Assembly: GCA_027886185.1 (NCBI GenBank)
Contig: WOAB01000041.1
Coordinates: 3,472,001 to 3,536,000 of the forward strand
DNA: 64,000 bases
Direction: 5' to 3'
Source: Rheum nobile
Lineage: Eukaryota; Streptophyta; Magnoliopsida; Caryophyllales; Polygonaceae
This document shows positions 32,481 through 44,432 of this stretch, piece after piece (position 1 is the stretch's first letter; every line of letters begins with the position of its first letter). The position numbers and the translations under genes were made by a program. Under the pieces are notes generated by a model. The model searched no databases, had not been told where the DNA came from, and saw only the letters and a list, made by a program, of their open reading frames with translations.

Positions 32481-33336
32481 TTGAGAAGCTAGGGTTTTTT
32501 GAGAGGAGAGAAACAGAAAGGGAGCAATTGAGAGAAGGGGAGAGCTGAAGAGTAGCAAGGCAGAGTGCTTGGTTCAATCAACATGAGCCCTTTAATAATC
32601 GTTGAGTGCTGTTGGTGCCGTTGGAGAAATCAAGCCGTTGAGAGAGATTCTGGGGATTCTGAACCATTGAAACGACTCTAAGGATTTGCATCCTTTCTGA
32701 ATTTGAACGGTCACAGATTCAAAAACTAAACCACTCAAGAATGGAAACTGTTCACAACTGAGATGACACTTCTGACGATGGAAGATTTGCCATAAATGCC
32801 ATCTTGGGAGGAGCAATTCTCTTACTAGCCGTTTAGAGGGTAGTCTATCCTAGTTCCTTTCTGGCGATTTTTTCATTGTGCTAGAGGGGTATATGGGAAC
32901 CTTTGATATGGGGTTTTAAAACATAGGACCTGAAAGTACGTTCCCATAAAAGAAATCGGGGAAGGCCATTTATCGCATTACATAATAATTCCCAAAGAGA
33001 GTTAAAAGATGGATCATAGGGAATTGAATTGTGCAACGAGGCAAGGGAGGGTCATAGTACATAATCATCATTTCGGCTTGTATTGATGGGTTAGAATATG
33101 ATCAGATTGTGACTTTTGGGCCAACAAAGAAACTCGAACAATGATTGAGTTATAATGAACAATGAAGACTCAAGGACACGAACTAGAAAAATTTATCAAA
33201 GCCTTTTGAGTAACCATTATGGAGATGAGGGTCTATTGCAAAAGATATAACACAGAGATTCCAAGACTGAACAAGTAAAAGATCTAAACTAGTCAATCAA
33301 GGGAACTGGAAAGAAACCTTGAAACTAAAGTCACTG
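32481..33336 (-). other. Spacer between pol and the extra ORF of the SIRE-like element
   Basis: About 850 bp without a conserved frame. It would hold the signal for expressing the extra ORF, but no clear splice site or promoter was assigned. Confidence 0.4.
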
Positions 33337-36300
33337 CTAGGTTATAGGAATCATTCCCAGTTCTAATCTAAGGTTCTCTAACGGAACTCTATTCAAGGCT
33401 TTGGTGAATATATCTGCAACCTGATCTTCAGTTCTACAAAATTTCATAATGATGTTCCCTTTCTCAACATGATCTCTAAGAAAATGATGCCTGATATCTA
33501 TATGCTTGGTCCTAGTATGATGCACATGATTCTTAGAAATGTTTATAGCACTGGTGTTATCAAAAAGAATAGTAAGAGGACCATAAGACATACCGAAATC
33601 CGCAAGTTGTTGCTTTAGCCATAAGAGTTGGGAACAACAAGAGGCGGCTGCAATGTACTCAGATTCTGTGGTGGAGAGGGAGACTGAGATTTGTTTCTTT
33701 GAGCCCCATGACACAAGGCAAGGGCCTAAGAACTGTGCCATTCCAGAAGTACTCTTCCTATCCACCAGGTATCCAACATAATCAGCATCAGTGAAACCTA
33801 TCAGCTCAAAGGGACACTCTTTGGGGTACCAAATGCAGAGTGAGTCAGTTCCCTTGAGATATCGGAGTATCCTCTTCACAACAGCCAAGTGTGTTTCTCT
33901 TGGACAGGATTGAAACCTAGCACACAAGCTAACAACAAACATAATGTTTGGGCGACTAGCGGTTAGATACATGAGAGAGCCTATTATACCTCTATAGAGT
34001 TTTTCTTCCACAAGAGGACTTGAGTGATCTTTGTCCAAATGAGCAATTGTAGAGATAGGTGTGGAGAGAGGCTTGCATGAATCCATTTTGAACCTTTTTA
34101 ATAGTTCCCTGACATATTTTTGTTGGTGAATTTGTATGCCATCTTTCTTTTGGGTTATTTGCAATCCAAGGAAGAAAGTGAGTTCCCCTATTAGACTCAT
34201 TTTGAATTCACTGCTCATCAAGTCTTTGAACTTGTCTACAAGGGACAGGTTAGTGGAACCAAAAATGATATCATCAACATAGATTTGAACCACTAAGATG
34301 TTACCTTCTTCTGCTAGAATGAAGAGGGTCTTATCAATAACTCCACGTCTGTAGCCATTTGAGAGTAGGAACTGGGCAAGACGATCATACCAAGCTCTAG
34401 GGGCTTGCTTGAGACCATACAAAGCTTTGTCTAAGAAATAGACATGGTCTGGATGATCAATGTATTCAAAACCAGGTGGTTGCTTGACATAGTGATAGGT
34501 GTCATTTCATGCACCTTAACTAGTGATTATTGACATATTTTATATGGAGTTTTGGAGTAGATTTAGGCTAAGTCTGTAATCCAAAAGAGTAGTTGAGAAG
34601 TGAAGATATCCAAGGTTTTACAGCTTAGATGGAGATGATGAGGATCTGCTGGAGTTTATTAGAGAAGACTACCAACACTTGGTAGTAATGAAGAGCAGAA
34701 GAAGAGGAGCTGAAGAGAGAAGAATGGCACCCCGCGACGAAAGGAGCACCGCCCCGCGGTGATGCTGGCGCCCCGCGTCCAACCACGTGAATTGAAGCAA
34801 TTAATTAAGAGGACGCCGCGCGCTGATTGCTGGAATTGGAGAAGATAGGCCCAAGTTGAATTAGGCCCAAAAGATGAAAGGCCCATGAAGAAGCTGAAGC
34901 CACGCCAGCTGAAGAATTGAAGCGAGGCGTGAATTGAAGAAGCGGAGTGATGACGTCGTGATGAAGTCAGCGAGCTATTGAAGAAAGGAGGTGGGCCGCT
35001 GCATTGATGTTGGGCCGAGCGGGAGAGATTGGGCCGTGCTGGGACGAGATGCTTCACGAGAGAGAAGCCGAGAATTCGGGGATTGTTTCGCCAGTTTCGG
35101 TTGATTATATTTGGTTATTATTTTATTGTTATTTCCTTTTATTATTTTTATCTCTTTTAGAATTAGGTTAAATACTCTTTGTTTTCCTAGTTTTCAAAAA
35201 AGAAGTTCCAAAGTTTTACAAGTTCGTCTGCCTCCAGGGTTCCAACCCATGGAGAGCTAAACACCTTTGTTCTACTAGACGTTTGAAGCAATACAGTTGA
35301 TTCAGTTGTGAGATTTCTATTCCTTGTTCTTATTCTTATGTATGTTGGTTTGATTCTCTTGGATATATTGATTATTGATTTATCGTTATTCTTCAAAGTC
35401 TGGTCAGCTAGGTTGAGTAATATCTATCAATTGCTAGGATTTGCATATAGGGGTTCCGAGTGCATATCTAGTGGCAAACACAATTGTGCGTATAGGGGTT
35501 CCGAGCGTACAATTGTGAGTGAGAGTCTTATGCATGTTAAGTAGGGGAGTGAGTACTTGTACGTCTTTCTACTTGCATGTATCTTATATCCTTGTGTGCA
35601 TTGCTATTGCTTTGTTGGTGGTATTTTATCATTGGCATAGTAATAAGTCTATCGACAACTGTGAGAATCGATAGTACTTAAGATCAGGGTGGGAACAACC
35701 ATAAGAATAGTAAAAGAACTTGGATTGAATAGATTTTTGTGATCAACTTATATCTCTGTATTGTGGATCTCGTTCTAGTGGAACTACTTTCCCCAACCAT
35801 ATTATCAAGTCAATTAAACCTGTTTGCTTTGCTCTGCTTGATAATCAAAACCCCCCCTTTGTTACTTTGCATGCTCATAAACACATGAATTGATCACTTC
35901 CTCCCTGTGGATTCGACCCTTGCTTACCTCTACTACTTGTTTAGGTTTGTTAGGATTATTTTATTTGTTTAGGTGTCACGACGACAATGCCTTATCACAT
36001 AGACTTCCTCTTGAAGAATGCCATTGAGGAAGGCGGTCTTTACATCCATTTGGAATAGCTTGAACCCTTTGTGTGATGCGAAGACAATCAACAACCTTAT
36101 TGCTTCAATCCTTGCTACCGGAGCATAGGTTTCATCATAGTCGATGCCTTCTTGTTGATTATATCCTTGAGCAACAAGCCTTGCTTTGTTCCGTATCATA
36201 GCTCCTGAATCATCGAGCTTGTTTCTGAAGACCCATCTAGTTCCTATGATATGCTTATCCTTGGGGCGGGGAACTAGATGCCATACTTTGTTCCTTTCAA

Positions 36301-38030
36301 ACTGATGGAGTTCTTCTTGCATGGCTTGAATCCAGTCTACATCCTTCAGTGCTTCACCTATGTTCTTTGGTTCCACAATAGACAGGAAAGCATTGAAGGC
36401 AAAGAAAGTTAGATGTTCGAACCTGACTGGAGGCTTGATGGTTCTCTTTTCTCTATATGGAGCTAGAGAATTTGATGTGGAGGTGTTTTGATTTGAACAT
36501 TCAGCTTCTGCTTCTGTGTTGGGATCACCTTCTCCATTGAAGAACATGTGAGAGGATGAATCATTGATGTCTCCACAGGTGTTGTCTTCATGTTCATGGT
36601 TCCCAGAAATGGATTATTGTTGATTATCCATGGGAACTGGTGGAGGAACAAGTGGGGGATTTTGTGCAGCAGGGAAGGAACTGGGTGGTGTGATGTCTTC
36701 ATCTGGATCTTCTTGAGGAGGTTTGGGAAATGGATCTTCAAAGAAACTGATGGTGTTCTGCACATTTCTACCAAGTGATTTTTCATTAAAAATAACATGA
36801 ACACTTTCTTCTACCTTTTTAGTCCTTTTGTTGAAGACTTTGTATGCCTTGCTGCTTGAGGCATATCCAATGAAGATCCCTTCACCACTCCTTAGGTCGA
36901 ATTTTCCAAGATTATCTTTCCCATTGTTATGCACAAAGCATTTGCATCCGAACACCCTAAGATGTGAAATGTTGGGAACTCTTCCTCTTAGAAGTTCATA
37001 GGGTGTCTTCTCTGTGATTGGGCAAAGCATAGATCGATTGATGATGTAGCAGGCTTTGTTGATTGCTTCAACCCAGAATGATTGAGAGAGTCCGCTTGAG
37101 ATGAGCATAGTTCGAGCCATGTCTTCCAAGGTTCTGTTCTTCCTTTCAACTACTCCATTTTGTTGAGGAGTGTATGATGCAGAGAAGTTGTGATCAATGC
37201 CATGCTCACTGCAAAAGGTTAGAAATTCTCCATTTTCGAACTCGGTACCATGGTCAGAACGAATAGAATTAATGGAACAGTCGAGATATTTTTCTAACAT
37301 GGGAACCAAATCCTTAAAACGTCCAATGACTTCACTTTTAGATTTTATGAAAATAGTCCAAGAGAAACGAGAGAAGTCATCGACGAGAACAAAAATATAC
37401 CTGTTTCCTCCTAGACTTTGAACTCTCATAGGTCCACAAAGGTCCATGTGAATGAGTTCAAGAGGCCTTGAGGAACTTACCACATTCTTGGATTTGAAGG
37501 AACTCCGAGCTTGTTTCCCTCTTACACAGTCTGAGCATGGTTCCTCAGATTTGCCACTTAATTTTGGGAGGCCTCTGACTAGCTCTTTTGAGTGTAGCTT
37601 TTGGATCAATTTGGTGCTAGCATGACCAAGACATTGATGCCACAAGTCCGTTTGATCATTCACAGTTGAGAGACAGAGTTTCTCCTTGGGAACGAAGGAT
37701 GGGTCAACAACATACACATTGTTGAGCCTCTTACCTTTTAGGATAATTTGTCCCGAGGAGTCAAGGACAGTACATTCATTTGATTTGAATATAACTTCAT
37801 TGTCTCCTTGATCACACATCTGTGACACACTAATTAGATCAAAAGCAAGATTATCAACAAGGTGGACTTTGTTTACCTTAATATGGTCATTGAGATTCAC
37901 AGTTCCTATTCCACAAATTTTCCCTTTACTTTTGTCTCCAAAAGAGATGTTCCCTCCTTGGAGAGGTTGAAGAGAGGTCATTTGATTTTTTCTTCCGGTC
38001 ATGTGGCACGAGCAACCGCTGTCAATGTAC
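33337..38030 (-). pseudogene. SIRE-like pol: protease, integrase, RT, RNase H; interrupted
   Basis: From right to left on the minus strand: the protease end (DSGC, about 38020), GAG-pre-integrase (LWHQCLGHAS...CSDCVRGK), then the integrase core with all three catalytic residues kept (IHMDLCGP, RSDHGTEF, NGVVERKNRT). A proline-rich linker has TAA at 36614-36616, and the frame resumes unchanged to 35998. RT carries KARLVAQG and MDVKTAFLNG, then after a solo LTR continues in frame to catalytic YVDDIIFGSTN (about 34285). RNase H (TDADY, STTESEYIAA, DNTSAI) runs to a stop at 33337. Apart from the stop and the solo LTR, the polyprotein is well preserved. A frameshift separates it from gag. Confidence 0.87.
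34493..35997 (+). mobile_element. Solo LTR inserted in RT of the SIRE-like element, TSD CATAG
   Basis: A 1505-bp LTR starts TGATAGGTGTCATTTC and ends CGACAATGCCTTATCA, flanked by CATAG at 34488-34492 and 35998-36002. The RT frame is exact on both sides. The end region contains CTGTGGATTCGACC as in Athila-like LTRs. A reverse-oriented truncated member of the same family is at 59015-60325. Confidence 0.9.
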
Positions 38031-38071
38031 CATAGTTGGGGTTGCCTCTCTTCTTTCTACACATAGGGAAA

Positions 38072-40106
38072 CTAAGATTTCTGAACCCAGTGAAGCTTGG
38101 CTTTACTGGGGGGATTAGCATTGCGAGTCTGTGAATGATCAGGGAAATGGTTCCTTTCATGGTAATAGGCTCTTTCCTCATCTTCAAAGTTCCTTTTCTT
38201 AGGACAATCAGTGTTGTAATGACCATTCTTGCCACAATAGTAACACAAATGATTGTAAACAACATGACCATATTTTCCCTTTCCTGGCCTAAACGGTTTC
38301 TCAGTTTTTCTTTTGTTGAAATCAACATTGTTTCTAACCTTACCATGAGCCATATCCACATACCTTTTGTGAGAAAAAGAGTTAGTGAACCACTTGTCCT
38401 CAGGGGATACCTTTCCTTTTCCCTTAGGTTCCCTCTTAGGACTTTGAGAACTTTCATTGAGACGTTTGACAACCTCAGCCTTGTTCTCAAGAACCATGAT
38501 CTTTTCTAATAGGAATTGATTCCTATCTCGAGAAGTGGCAAGAGCAGTACTGAGGTTCTCATTCATCTCAACAAGTTCTCGTCTAGCCTTTTCATTTTCA
38601 GCATCTATTCGTCTTGTTATCAATATATCCAATTCCATGACGTTGTCTCACAAAGACAATTTGATTAATAGTTTTTTCATTTATAGAGTCAGTGAGAATG
38701 TCTAACCTATCAATTATAGATTGAAACATATCATTTCCAGGTAGGTTATCATACAGAGGAACTTTAGCTGAGTCTATGCTAGTTTCATCACAAGATTTGC
38801 AGATTTTAAGGTGACTAGCATGCACATTTCTAATATCAATGAGTTTGGAGTGGGTTTCAGCTAAATCTTTCTCAGTTTCATCAAGTTTCTTACTCCACAC
38901 AGAATTCTCAACAATCAAGCAAGCAATTTCATCTTCACAATCATCAAGTTTTTGTTGAAGGGAACTGGTTTCCTTTCCTAGTTTCTTTATGATCTTTAGA
39001 AGTTGTTTCTTATCACAATCAACTAGAGTTTTTAGGAAGTCGTCAGAAGTTACCTCAAGGTCTTCTGAGTAGCTTGAATCTCCTTTTGCCATGAGACATC
39101 TTCCTCCAGAGAAACCACTCAGATCCAGTTCCTCATCTGAGTCTTCTCCCCATGAGGCCACAAGAGCCTTCTTCCTCTGAGGTCTTTCATCTTCTTTGGA
39201 GTCTTCCTTGTTGGGACAGTTCTTAGCATAGTGTCCCTTTTCTTTTCACTCATAACAAGAGACTTCTTTGAGATCTCTCCTTGGACCATTGTGAGAGGAA
39301 TTGCCCTTTTGGAACCTTCCCTTCACAAAGAATTTTTTGATATTCTTTGTGAAGAGAGCTGTAAGTTCATCTTCCTCTTCTTCTAGGTCTGAGTTCTCCT
39401 GCTCCATCTCAAGCCTTGAGAAGGCTTTGGAGATCTTGAGGGCAATTCCTTTCTCCAGTTTCTTGTCGGCATTGGCTTTGTTGTGTTCTCCTTCTTCAAC
39501 CTCCAGTTTTCCTATGACTTGAGTCAAGGGAAGAGATTGGATGCCTGGAGTATTCTTCATGATTCCCTTGATGAGGGTGAACTTAGAGTTGAGTCCATTG
39601 ATAACCACCAGTGACTTGGGGCCTTCAACGAGGTTGACTCCAACCGCTGTTAGATTTCCAATTAGCCTGTTGAACCGAGAGTAGTATTCTGAGATGGTTT
39701 CAGTTTCCATCATTTTGAAGGTGTGGTATTCTCCTTCCAAAGCAAACTTCCAGCTTTGCTTTAGCTCATCACTTCCTTCATGCATATATTTGAGTGCTCT
39801 CCACATCTCCTTTGCCGTCTTGATTCCTATGACTTTGTCCATGTCTTCTCTGTCCAGTCCATTGAGAATGAACTGTCTAGCCTTGGCATTCTTTTCCATG
39901 ATGACATAGTGCTCAGGTTTCCAGTCTTCTTCCTTCTGATTGAGATCGACATAGCCATCTCCATTTTCGACTATCCTCCAGCATTGGTAGTCGTTGGTCT
40001 TTATGTGGCTTTCCATGCACTTTTCCCACCATGTTTCTTCTCCCTTCTTTCGGAGATGTGGCTTATTGGTGGAGATTCTGAGCTCAAACTTGCTTGGTTG
40101 AGACAT
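38072..40106 (-). pseudogene. SIRE-like gag with two zinc knuckles, broken
   Basis: It starts at ATG 40106 (MSQPSKFELR). The N-terminal part has the UBN2-type Gag core (EEMWRALKYMH-like block, ISEYYSRFNRLIGNL). A TGA at 39246-39248 replaces the second Cys codon of the first zinc knuckle (CYE, stop, KEKGHYAKNC), and the frame continues unchanged. The following 190 residues are coiled-coil rich. Near 38640 the frame shifts and resumes as 38638-38072, with the second knuckle CYYCGKNGHYNTDC. A further shift separates this from the protease DSGC. It was originally one gag-pol frame. Confidence 0.82.
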
Positions 40107-40142
40107 GATCTGCAAACTTAAAAAAGATCTAGAGCTTTTCCT

Positions 40143-40213
40143 GCTCTGATACCAATTGTAGGATCGTGATTGTTAGATTAATAACAAAGGAACTGAGAAT
40201 ACAAATTCCAGTT
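40143..40213 (-). repeat. Primer binding site and 5' LTR stub of the SIRE-like element
   Basis: The minus-strand TGGTATCAGAGC (complement of 40143-40154) matches initiator tRNA-Met. The LTR stub 40157-40213 aligns with the start of 29249-30368 and stops abruptly at the SINE cluster. Confidence 0.85.
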
Positions 40214-40214
40214 C

Positions 40215-40558
40215 TGTAATACCTCGACAGCTTAGCAGCCCGGCCCATCACAGATCTGCAGCCCATACACCCCAACCCCTCACTGGCACATATTAAATGG
40301 CACCCATCAGGTTGTTCGTGAGTCTCGAACCCGAGACCTCACGCTTTAACAAGCTGCCAAAGCATCACTTGTCACCAATTACGCTGCAGCGCAATTGGTG
40401 ACAAGTGATGCTTTGGCAGCTTGTTAAAGCGTGAGGTCTCGGGTTCGAGACTCACGAACAACCTGCTGGGCGCCATTTAATATGGGCCAGTGAGGGGTTG
40501 GGGTGTATGGGCTGCAGCTCTGTGATGGGCCGGGCTGCTAAGCTGTCGAGGTATTACA
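40215..40558. mobile_element. Head-to-head pair of tRNA-derived SINEs forming a large palindrome
   Basis: Two 166-bp copies, 40215-40380 (minus) and 40393-40558 (plus), are inverted around a 12-bp centre with GCTGCAGC and differ by only a few bases. The plus copy reads GCGCAATTGGTGACAAGTG (A-box-like) and GGTTCGAGACTC (B-box, RNA polymerase III). The outer ends are TGTAATACCTCG and CGAGGTATTACA. This fits a SINE inserted next to another, or an inverted duplication. Confidence 0.7.
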
Positions 40559-40745
40559 TAAAAGTACACTTTGAGATGGACAGTGGCTCCGAGCGCATCG
40601 GCCCAGCCATTTCTCTCCCCCATGAGCGTACAGCTCATGTACCCCAACCCATCCCCCTAACACGGGGAGGTTGTTCATGAGTCTCAAACACGAGACCTCA
40701 CGCTTTATCAAGCCTCCGAAGAGCGCCTTGATACCAATTGTGCTG
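40559..40745 (-). mobile_element. Third SINE relic, minus orientation
   Basis: The minus strand reads AGCACAATTGGTATCAAGGCG (A-box region) and GTTTGAGACTC (B-box) with the same CGTGAGGTCTCG context as the preceding pair but more divergence. It ends with AGTACACTTTGAGATGG-type 3' sequence. Its 5' end abuts the 59-bp repeat array of the gypsy element, so a deletion removed most of the SIRE-like 5' LTR. Confidence 0.6.
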
Positions 40746-41022
40746 CAAGCCTAGACTGGAGGGATCTCACCTGTTTTTCTGAAAGTTGAACGCGATGGCA
40801 GCCCCAAGCCTAGACTTGAGGGATCTCACCCATTTTTCTGAAAGTTGAACGCGGTGGCAGCCTCAAGCCTAGACTCGAGGGATCTCACCCATTTTTCTGA
40901 AAGTTGAACGCGGTGGCAGCCCCAAGCCTAGACTTGAGGGATCTCACCCGTTTTTCTGAAAGTTGAATGCGATGGCAGCCCTAAGCCTAGACTTGAGGGA
41001 TCTCACCCGTTTTCTGAGATTT
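40746..41022 (-). repeat. 59-bp tandem repeat of the gypsy element, right part
   Basis: Just under five units have an exact 59-bp spacing (TTGAA at 40786, 40845, 40904 and 40963). Each contains GGCAGCC(C/T)(C/T)AAGCCTAGAC, GAGGGATCTCAC and a TTTTTCTGAAAG spacer. The array lies between the integrase stop and the antisense ORF and is continuous with 29145-29248 apart from the SIRE-like insertion. Confidence 0.9.
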
Positions 41023-41193
41023 GCCTGTAGAACAAAGCAAAGAGGGACGAAATACATACATATGACTATCAAAATACATACATGCAACCATCAAAATACA
41101 TACATGCGATTGTCTACTGACGATGATTGATTCAGTGATACTGAGTTTACATAGTTGGTCTTTGGACTATATTATCTTGTTTTGGGTTACATT

Positions 41194-42489
41194 TTATGCA
41201 TAGTACTTCGTTAGACGTGCCGCGTTCCAGGTCTTGGGAAGGGTGGTTCCATTCTCGTCGCGTAGCTTAAACGCGCCTTCGTGGACTTCGTCGCCAAGGA
41301 GGTATGGGCCCTCCCACTTTGGGTCAAGTTTTCCTCCATCCACGCGTCGTAGTACCAAATCTCCTTTTTTGAGTGATCGGGGTCTCACCTTCTTGTTGTA
41401 GTATGCCGCGGTTCGGCGCTTGTATTCTTCAGATCTCAGAGATGCAATATCTCGCAATTCTTCTCTAAGATACATTTCCAGCTTGAGGGAGTCTTCATTG
41501 TCCTTTGGGTCGAAGTCAAATACCCTGGCCGAGGGCACCAAGGTCTCCACAGGAACGACGGCCTCGGTGCCATAAACCATGGCGAAAGGGGTTTCTCCTG
41601 TTGCTCTTCACGCGGTGGTGCGATAGGTCCAAAGTACCAAAGGTAATAGCTCGGCCCACCTGCCTTGTGCTCCAGTCAGCCTCCTTTTCAGGTCATCGAG
41701 TATTCGCGCATTGACATTTTCAACTTGTCCATTAGACTGAGAGTGAGCGATAGATGAGAATTTCAAAGAAATATTCAAAGATAAACAAAGGTCGCGGACT
41801 TCTCGGCAGTCGAATTGAGGATCGTGGTCAGTGATGATAGACCATGGAACCCCGAAATGACATATGAGATTTTTCCATAGGAAGGAACATACCTTTGACG
41901 CGGTTATTTTGGCCATTGACTCAGCCTCTATCCATTTGGTGAAGTAATCCACGATTACCAAGATGTAGCGAACTTGCCCTGGTGCTTTAGGAAAAGAGCC
42001 TAGGATATCCATTCCCCAGAGGGCAAAAGGACATGCCGCGTGAATCGGTTTAAGATTAGACGCGGGGCGATGGAGAATGTTAGCGTGTCTCTGACATCTG
42101 TCACATTTCTTCACATAGTTGGTGGCATCAGTTCTCAACGTAGGCCAGAAGTAGCCTCTACGAGCAATTCCCTGAGCCAATGACCTCCAACCGGGGTGCC
42201 CTCCGCAAATTCCCTCATGAACCTCCTTTAAGATTTCGGCGGCCCTTTGTGAATCAACGCACAGTAAATCAGCTTCAACGAACCCTTTCCTGTATAATCT
42301 TTCTCCTCTGATGCAGTATCTCGCGGCCTTTGTTTTAAGTTTTCTTGCTTCAAGGGAATCGTCTGGGAGGTCGCCATGTCTAATATATCGCGAGATATGA
42401 TCAACCCAGCTTTCCTTGGGTTGAATGCTCATCACCCTGCCAACTACTCCCTTGGTCATTTTCCTTTCTATCAGTACTTTGTCTCCTAC
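41194..42489 (-). pseudogene. Gypsy integrase with one stop
   Basis: The frame continues directly from RNase H after a TAG at 42490-42492. It has an HHCC zinc domain (HEGICGGHPGW...CDRCQRHA) and a core with catalytic residues WGMDILG, TDHDPQF and NGQVENVNA. After RTTA a TGA at 41608-41610 interrupts, and the same frame then runs through GTEAVVPVE and a chromatin-proximal C-terminal domain (LVLRRVDGGKLDPKWEGPY) to a stop at 41194. The C-terminal GPF/Y-type module (EGPY) fits gypsy integrases. The two stops are the only lesions seen. Confidence 0.87.
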
Positions 42490-44424
42490 CTACAGTGGTA
42501 AACTTGATCCCAGCTTGGCCAGGGCGTCCGCCCTGGTGTTCGAGGAGCGGGGTATGGGCTCCACACAGAACGCGTCGAGACAAGACGCCATGATTTTTAC
42601 CTTCGAGCAGTAATCGGGAAGGGATCCTGTCTTTGCTTCATACTGTCCCATGACTTGCCGCACAACGACCTCTGAATCGGTGAAGGCTTGGACTCTCCGC
42701 GCGCAATTTAGAAGGGCCACTTCCAAGCCGGCGATTAGAGCCTCATATTCCGCTTCATTATTAGTGACGGGGAACGCGAAGTTGAGAGCATAATGAGCCT
42801 CAAACGATGCGGGGCCTTCCAGTACTACCCCTGCTCCACCTCCCGCGTCACATTTGGACCCATCCATAAAAACTCTCCACTCTTCGAGGTTTGGATCTTC
42901 TAAAGCAGTGAAGCTTGTCTCCCCGATAAAATCGGCCAAGGCATGTGCTTTGATGGCGGTGCGCGATAGATAGGAGATATCAAATTCTGACAGCTCAACG
43001 GCCCACTTAGTCATGCGGCCGGATAACGCGGGTTGGTGCAGAATCTGTCTTAATGGAAAATCAGATAGGACCTGGATGGAATGTGCTTGGAAATAAGGTC
43101 TCAAGCGCCGAGCCGCTGATACAACGGCCAATGCTACTTTCTCCGCGGGAGAGTATCTTTGTTCGACAGACTGCAAGATCCTGCTTATAAAGTACACTGG
43201 ATAATTGTTTTCCCTGGATAATACTGCGCTGACCGTTGTAGGACTGATTGCGAGGTATAGCTGAAGATCTTCACCGCAGAGTGGAGGAGAGAGAGTGGGC
43301 AGCTGGTTGAGATAAATTTTGAGATCCTGGAAAGACTGTTCCAACTCTTCAGTCCATACAAACTTCTCGTTTTTCTTCAGAACAACGAAAAAGGGGAGAG
43401 CTCTGTCGGCCAATCGTGAGCAGAACCGACTTAAATAGTTGACCGCGCCGTTTAACCTTTGAATCTCAATTCGGGATCTTGGAGATCTCATCGCGACAAC
43501 AGGGACAACTTTTTCGGGGTTGACATCGATTCCTCGGGCACTGATCATGAAGCCCAGAAACTTGCCCGAGGTCACCCCAAACACACATTTCTCTGGATTC
43601 AAACTCAATCGGAACCTCCTCAGCGTTTCGAACACTTCTTGCAAATCTATCAGATGTTGTTCATTCGTGGCACTCTTGACGACAATGTCGTCCACATAAG
43701 CTGAAATGTTGTTCCCTAGTTGACCCTTGAATACACGGTCTATCAACCGTTGGAATGTGGCCCCTGCGTTCTTTAAGCCAAAAGGCATAACTTTGTAATA
43801 GAAAGTACCTTGGCCGGTGATGAAGGCAGTGCTATCTTCATCGCGTGAATCCATCTGAATTTGGTTGTATCCTGAATAAGCATCTAGGAAACTCAATGCC
43901 ATGTTCCCCGTGGTTGAGTCGACCAGGTCGCCAATGTAGGGAAGAGGGTAACTGTCCTTGGGGCAGGCTTTGTTAACATCTTTGAAGTCTACGCACATCC
44001 TCCATTTGCCACTTGCCTTTTTTACTAGCACTACGTTAGACAACCATCTAGGATATAATACCTCGCGGACCAATCCTGCTTCAAGCAGCCGGTCAACCTC
44101 GGCATTAGCAGCATTAGCGCGTTCATCATTCATCTTCCTCTTCCTCTGAACTACAGGCCGAGTTGCATGGTCGATGTTGAGCGAATGTGTGATTACCGAT
44201 GCGGACACACCCTTCAAGTCTTCAATGGTCCAGGCGAAAACATCTCGCGAGGCAGCAAGCAGATTCTCTAATCTTTGTGCGAGGTTCCCGATCATGCAGT
44301 CTCCGATGAACAATTTCTCCTCTTTATCCTCATAGGGTCGGATCGCGATCCTTTCGAACTTTTGAGTGACTTCCGATAGGGGGTCGCAACTCCTGCCTCT
44401 GCACCTTGCCTCGCGATCATGCAC
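42490..44424 (-). pseudogene. Gypsy reverse transcriptase, RNase H and second (archaeal-type) RNase H
   Basis: RT motifs KWRMCVDFKDVNKACPKD and catalytic YVDDIVVK (about 43690) are followed by a connection and RNase H region. A second RNase H then starts at MDGSKCDAGGGAG, with NNEAEYEALIAGL and FTDSEVVV carrying its Asp/Glu residues. The extra domain is a diagnostic of the Tat lineage. The frame is open for 644 codons. It is offset by one base from the protease frame (44433-45423) and followed by TAG at 42490 before integrase. Confidence 0.9.
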
Positions 44425-44432
44425 ACGGGGTT

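Larger units (their letters stand above)
29249..40213 (-). mobile_element. SIRE-like Ty1/copia element with extra 3' ORF, 5' LTR mostly lost
   Basis: A minus-strand copia element whose 3' LTR is complete (29249-30368) but whose 5' LTR survives as only 57 bp (40157-40213) before a SINE cluster. Order: PBS 40143-40154, gag (40106-38072), protease-integrase-RT-RNase H (about 38030-33337, interrupted by a solo LTR), then an extra ORF (32480-30941) and polypurine tract. A large gag with two zinc knuckles and an ORF after pol are SIRE/Maximus traits. CTCAC precedes the left end, but the matching right duplication was lost with the 5' LTR. Confidence 0.88.

Noticed and set aside
40746..41022. CRISPR-like array of regular repeats
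   Set aside because: The 59-bp units are contiguous with no unique spacers and lie within a plant retrotransposon, so this is a tandem repeat.
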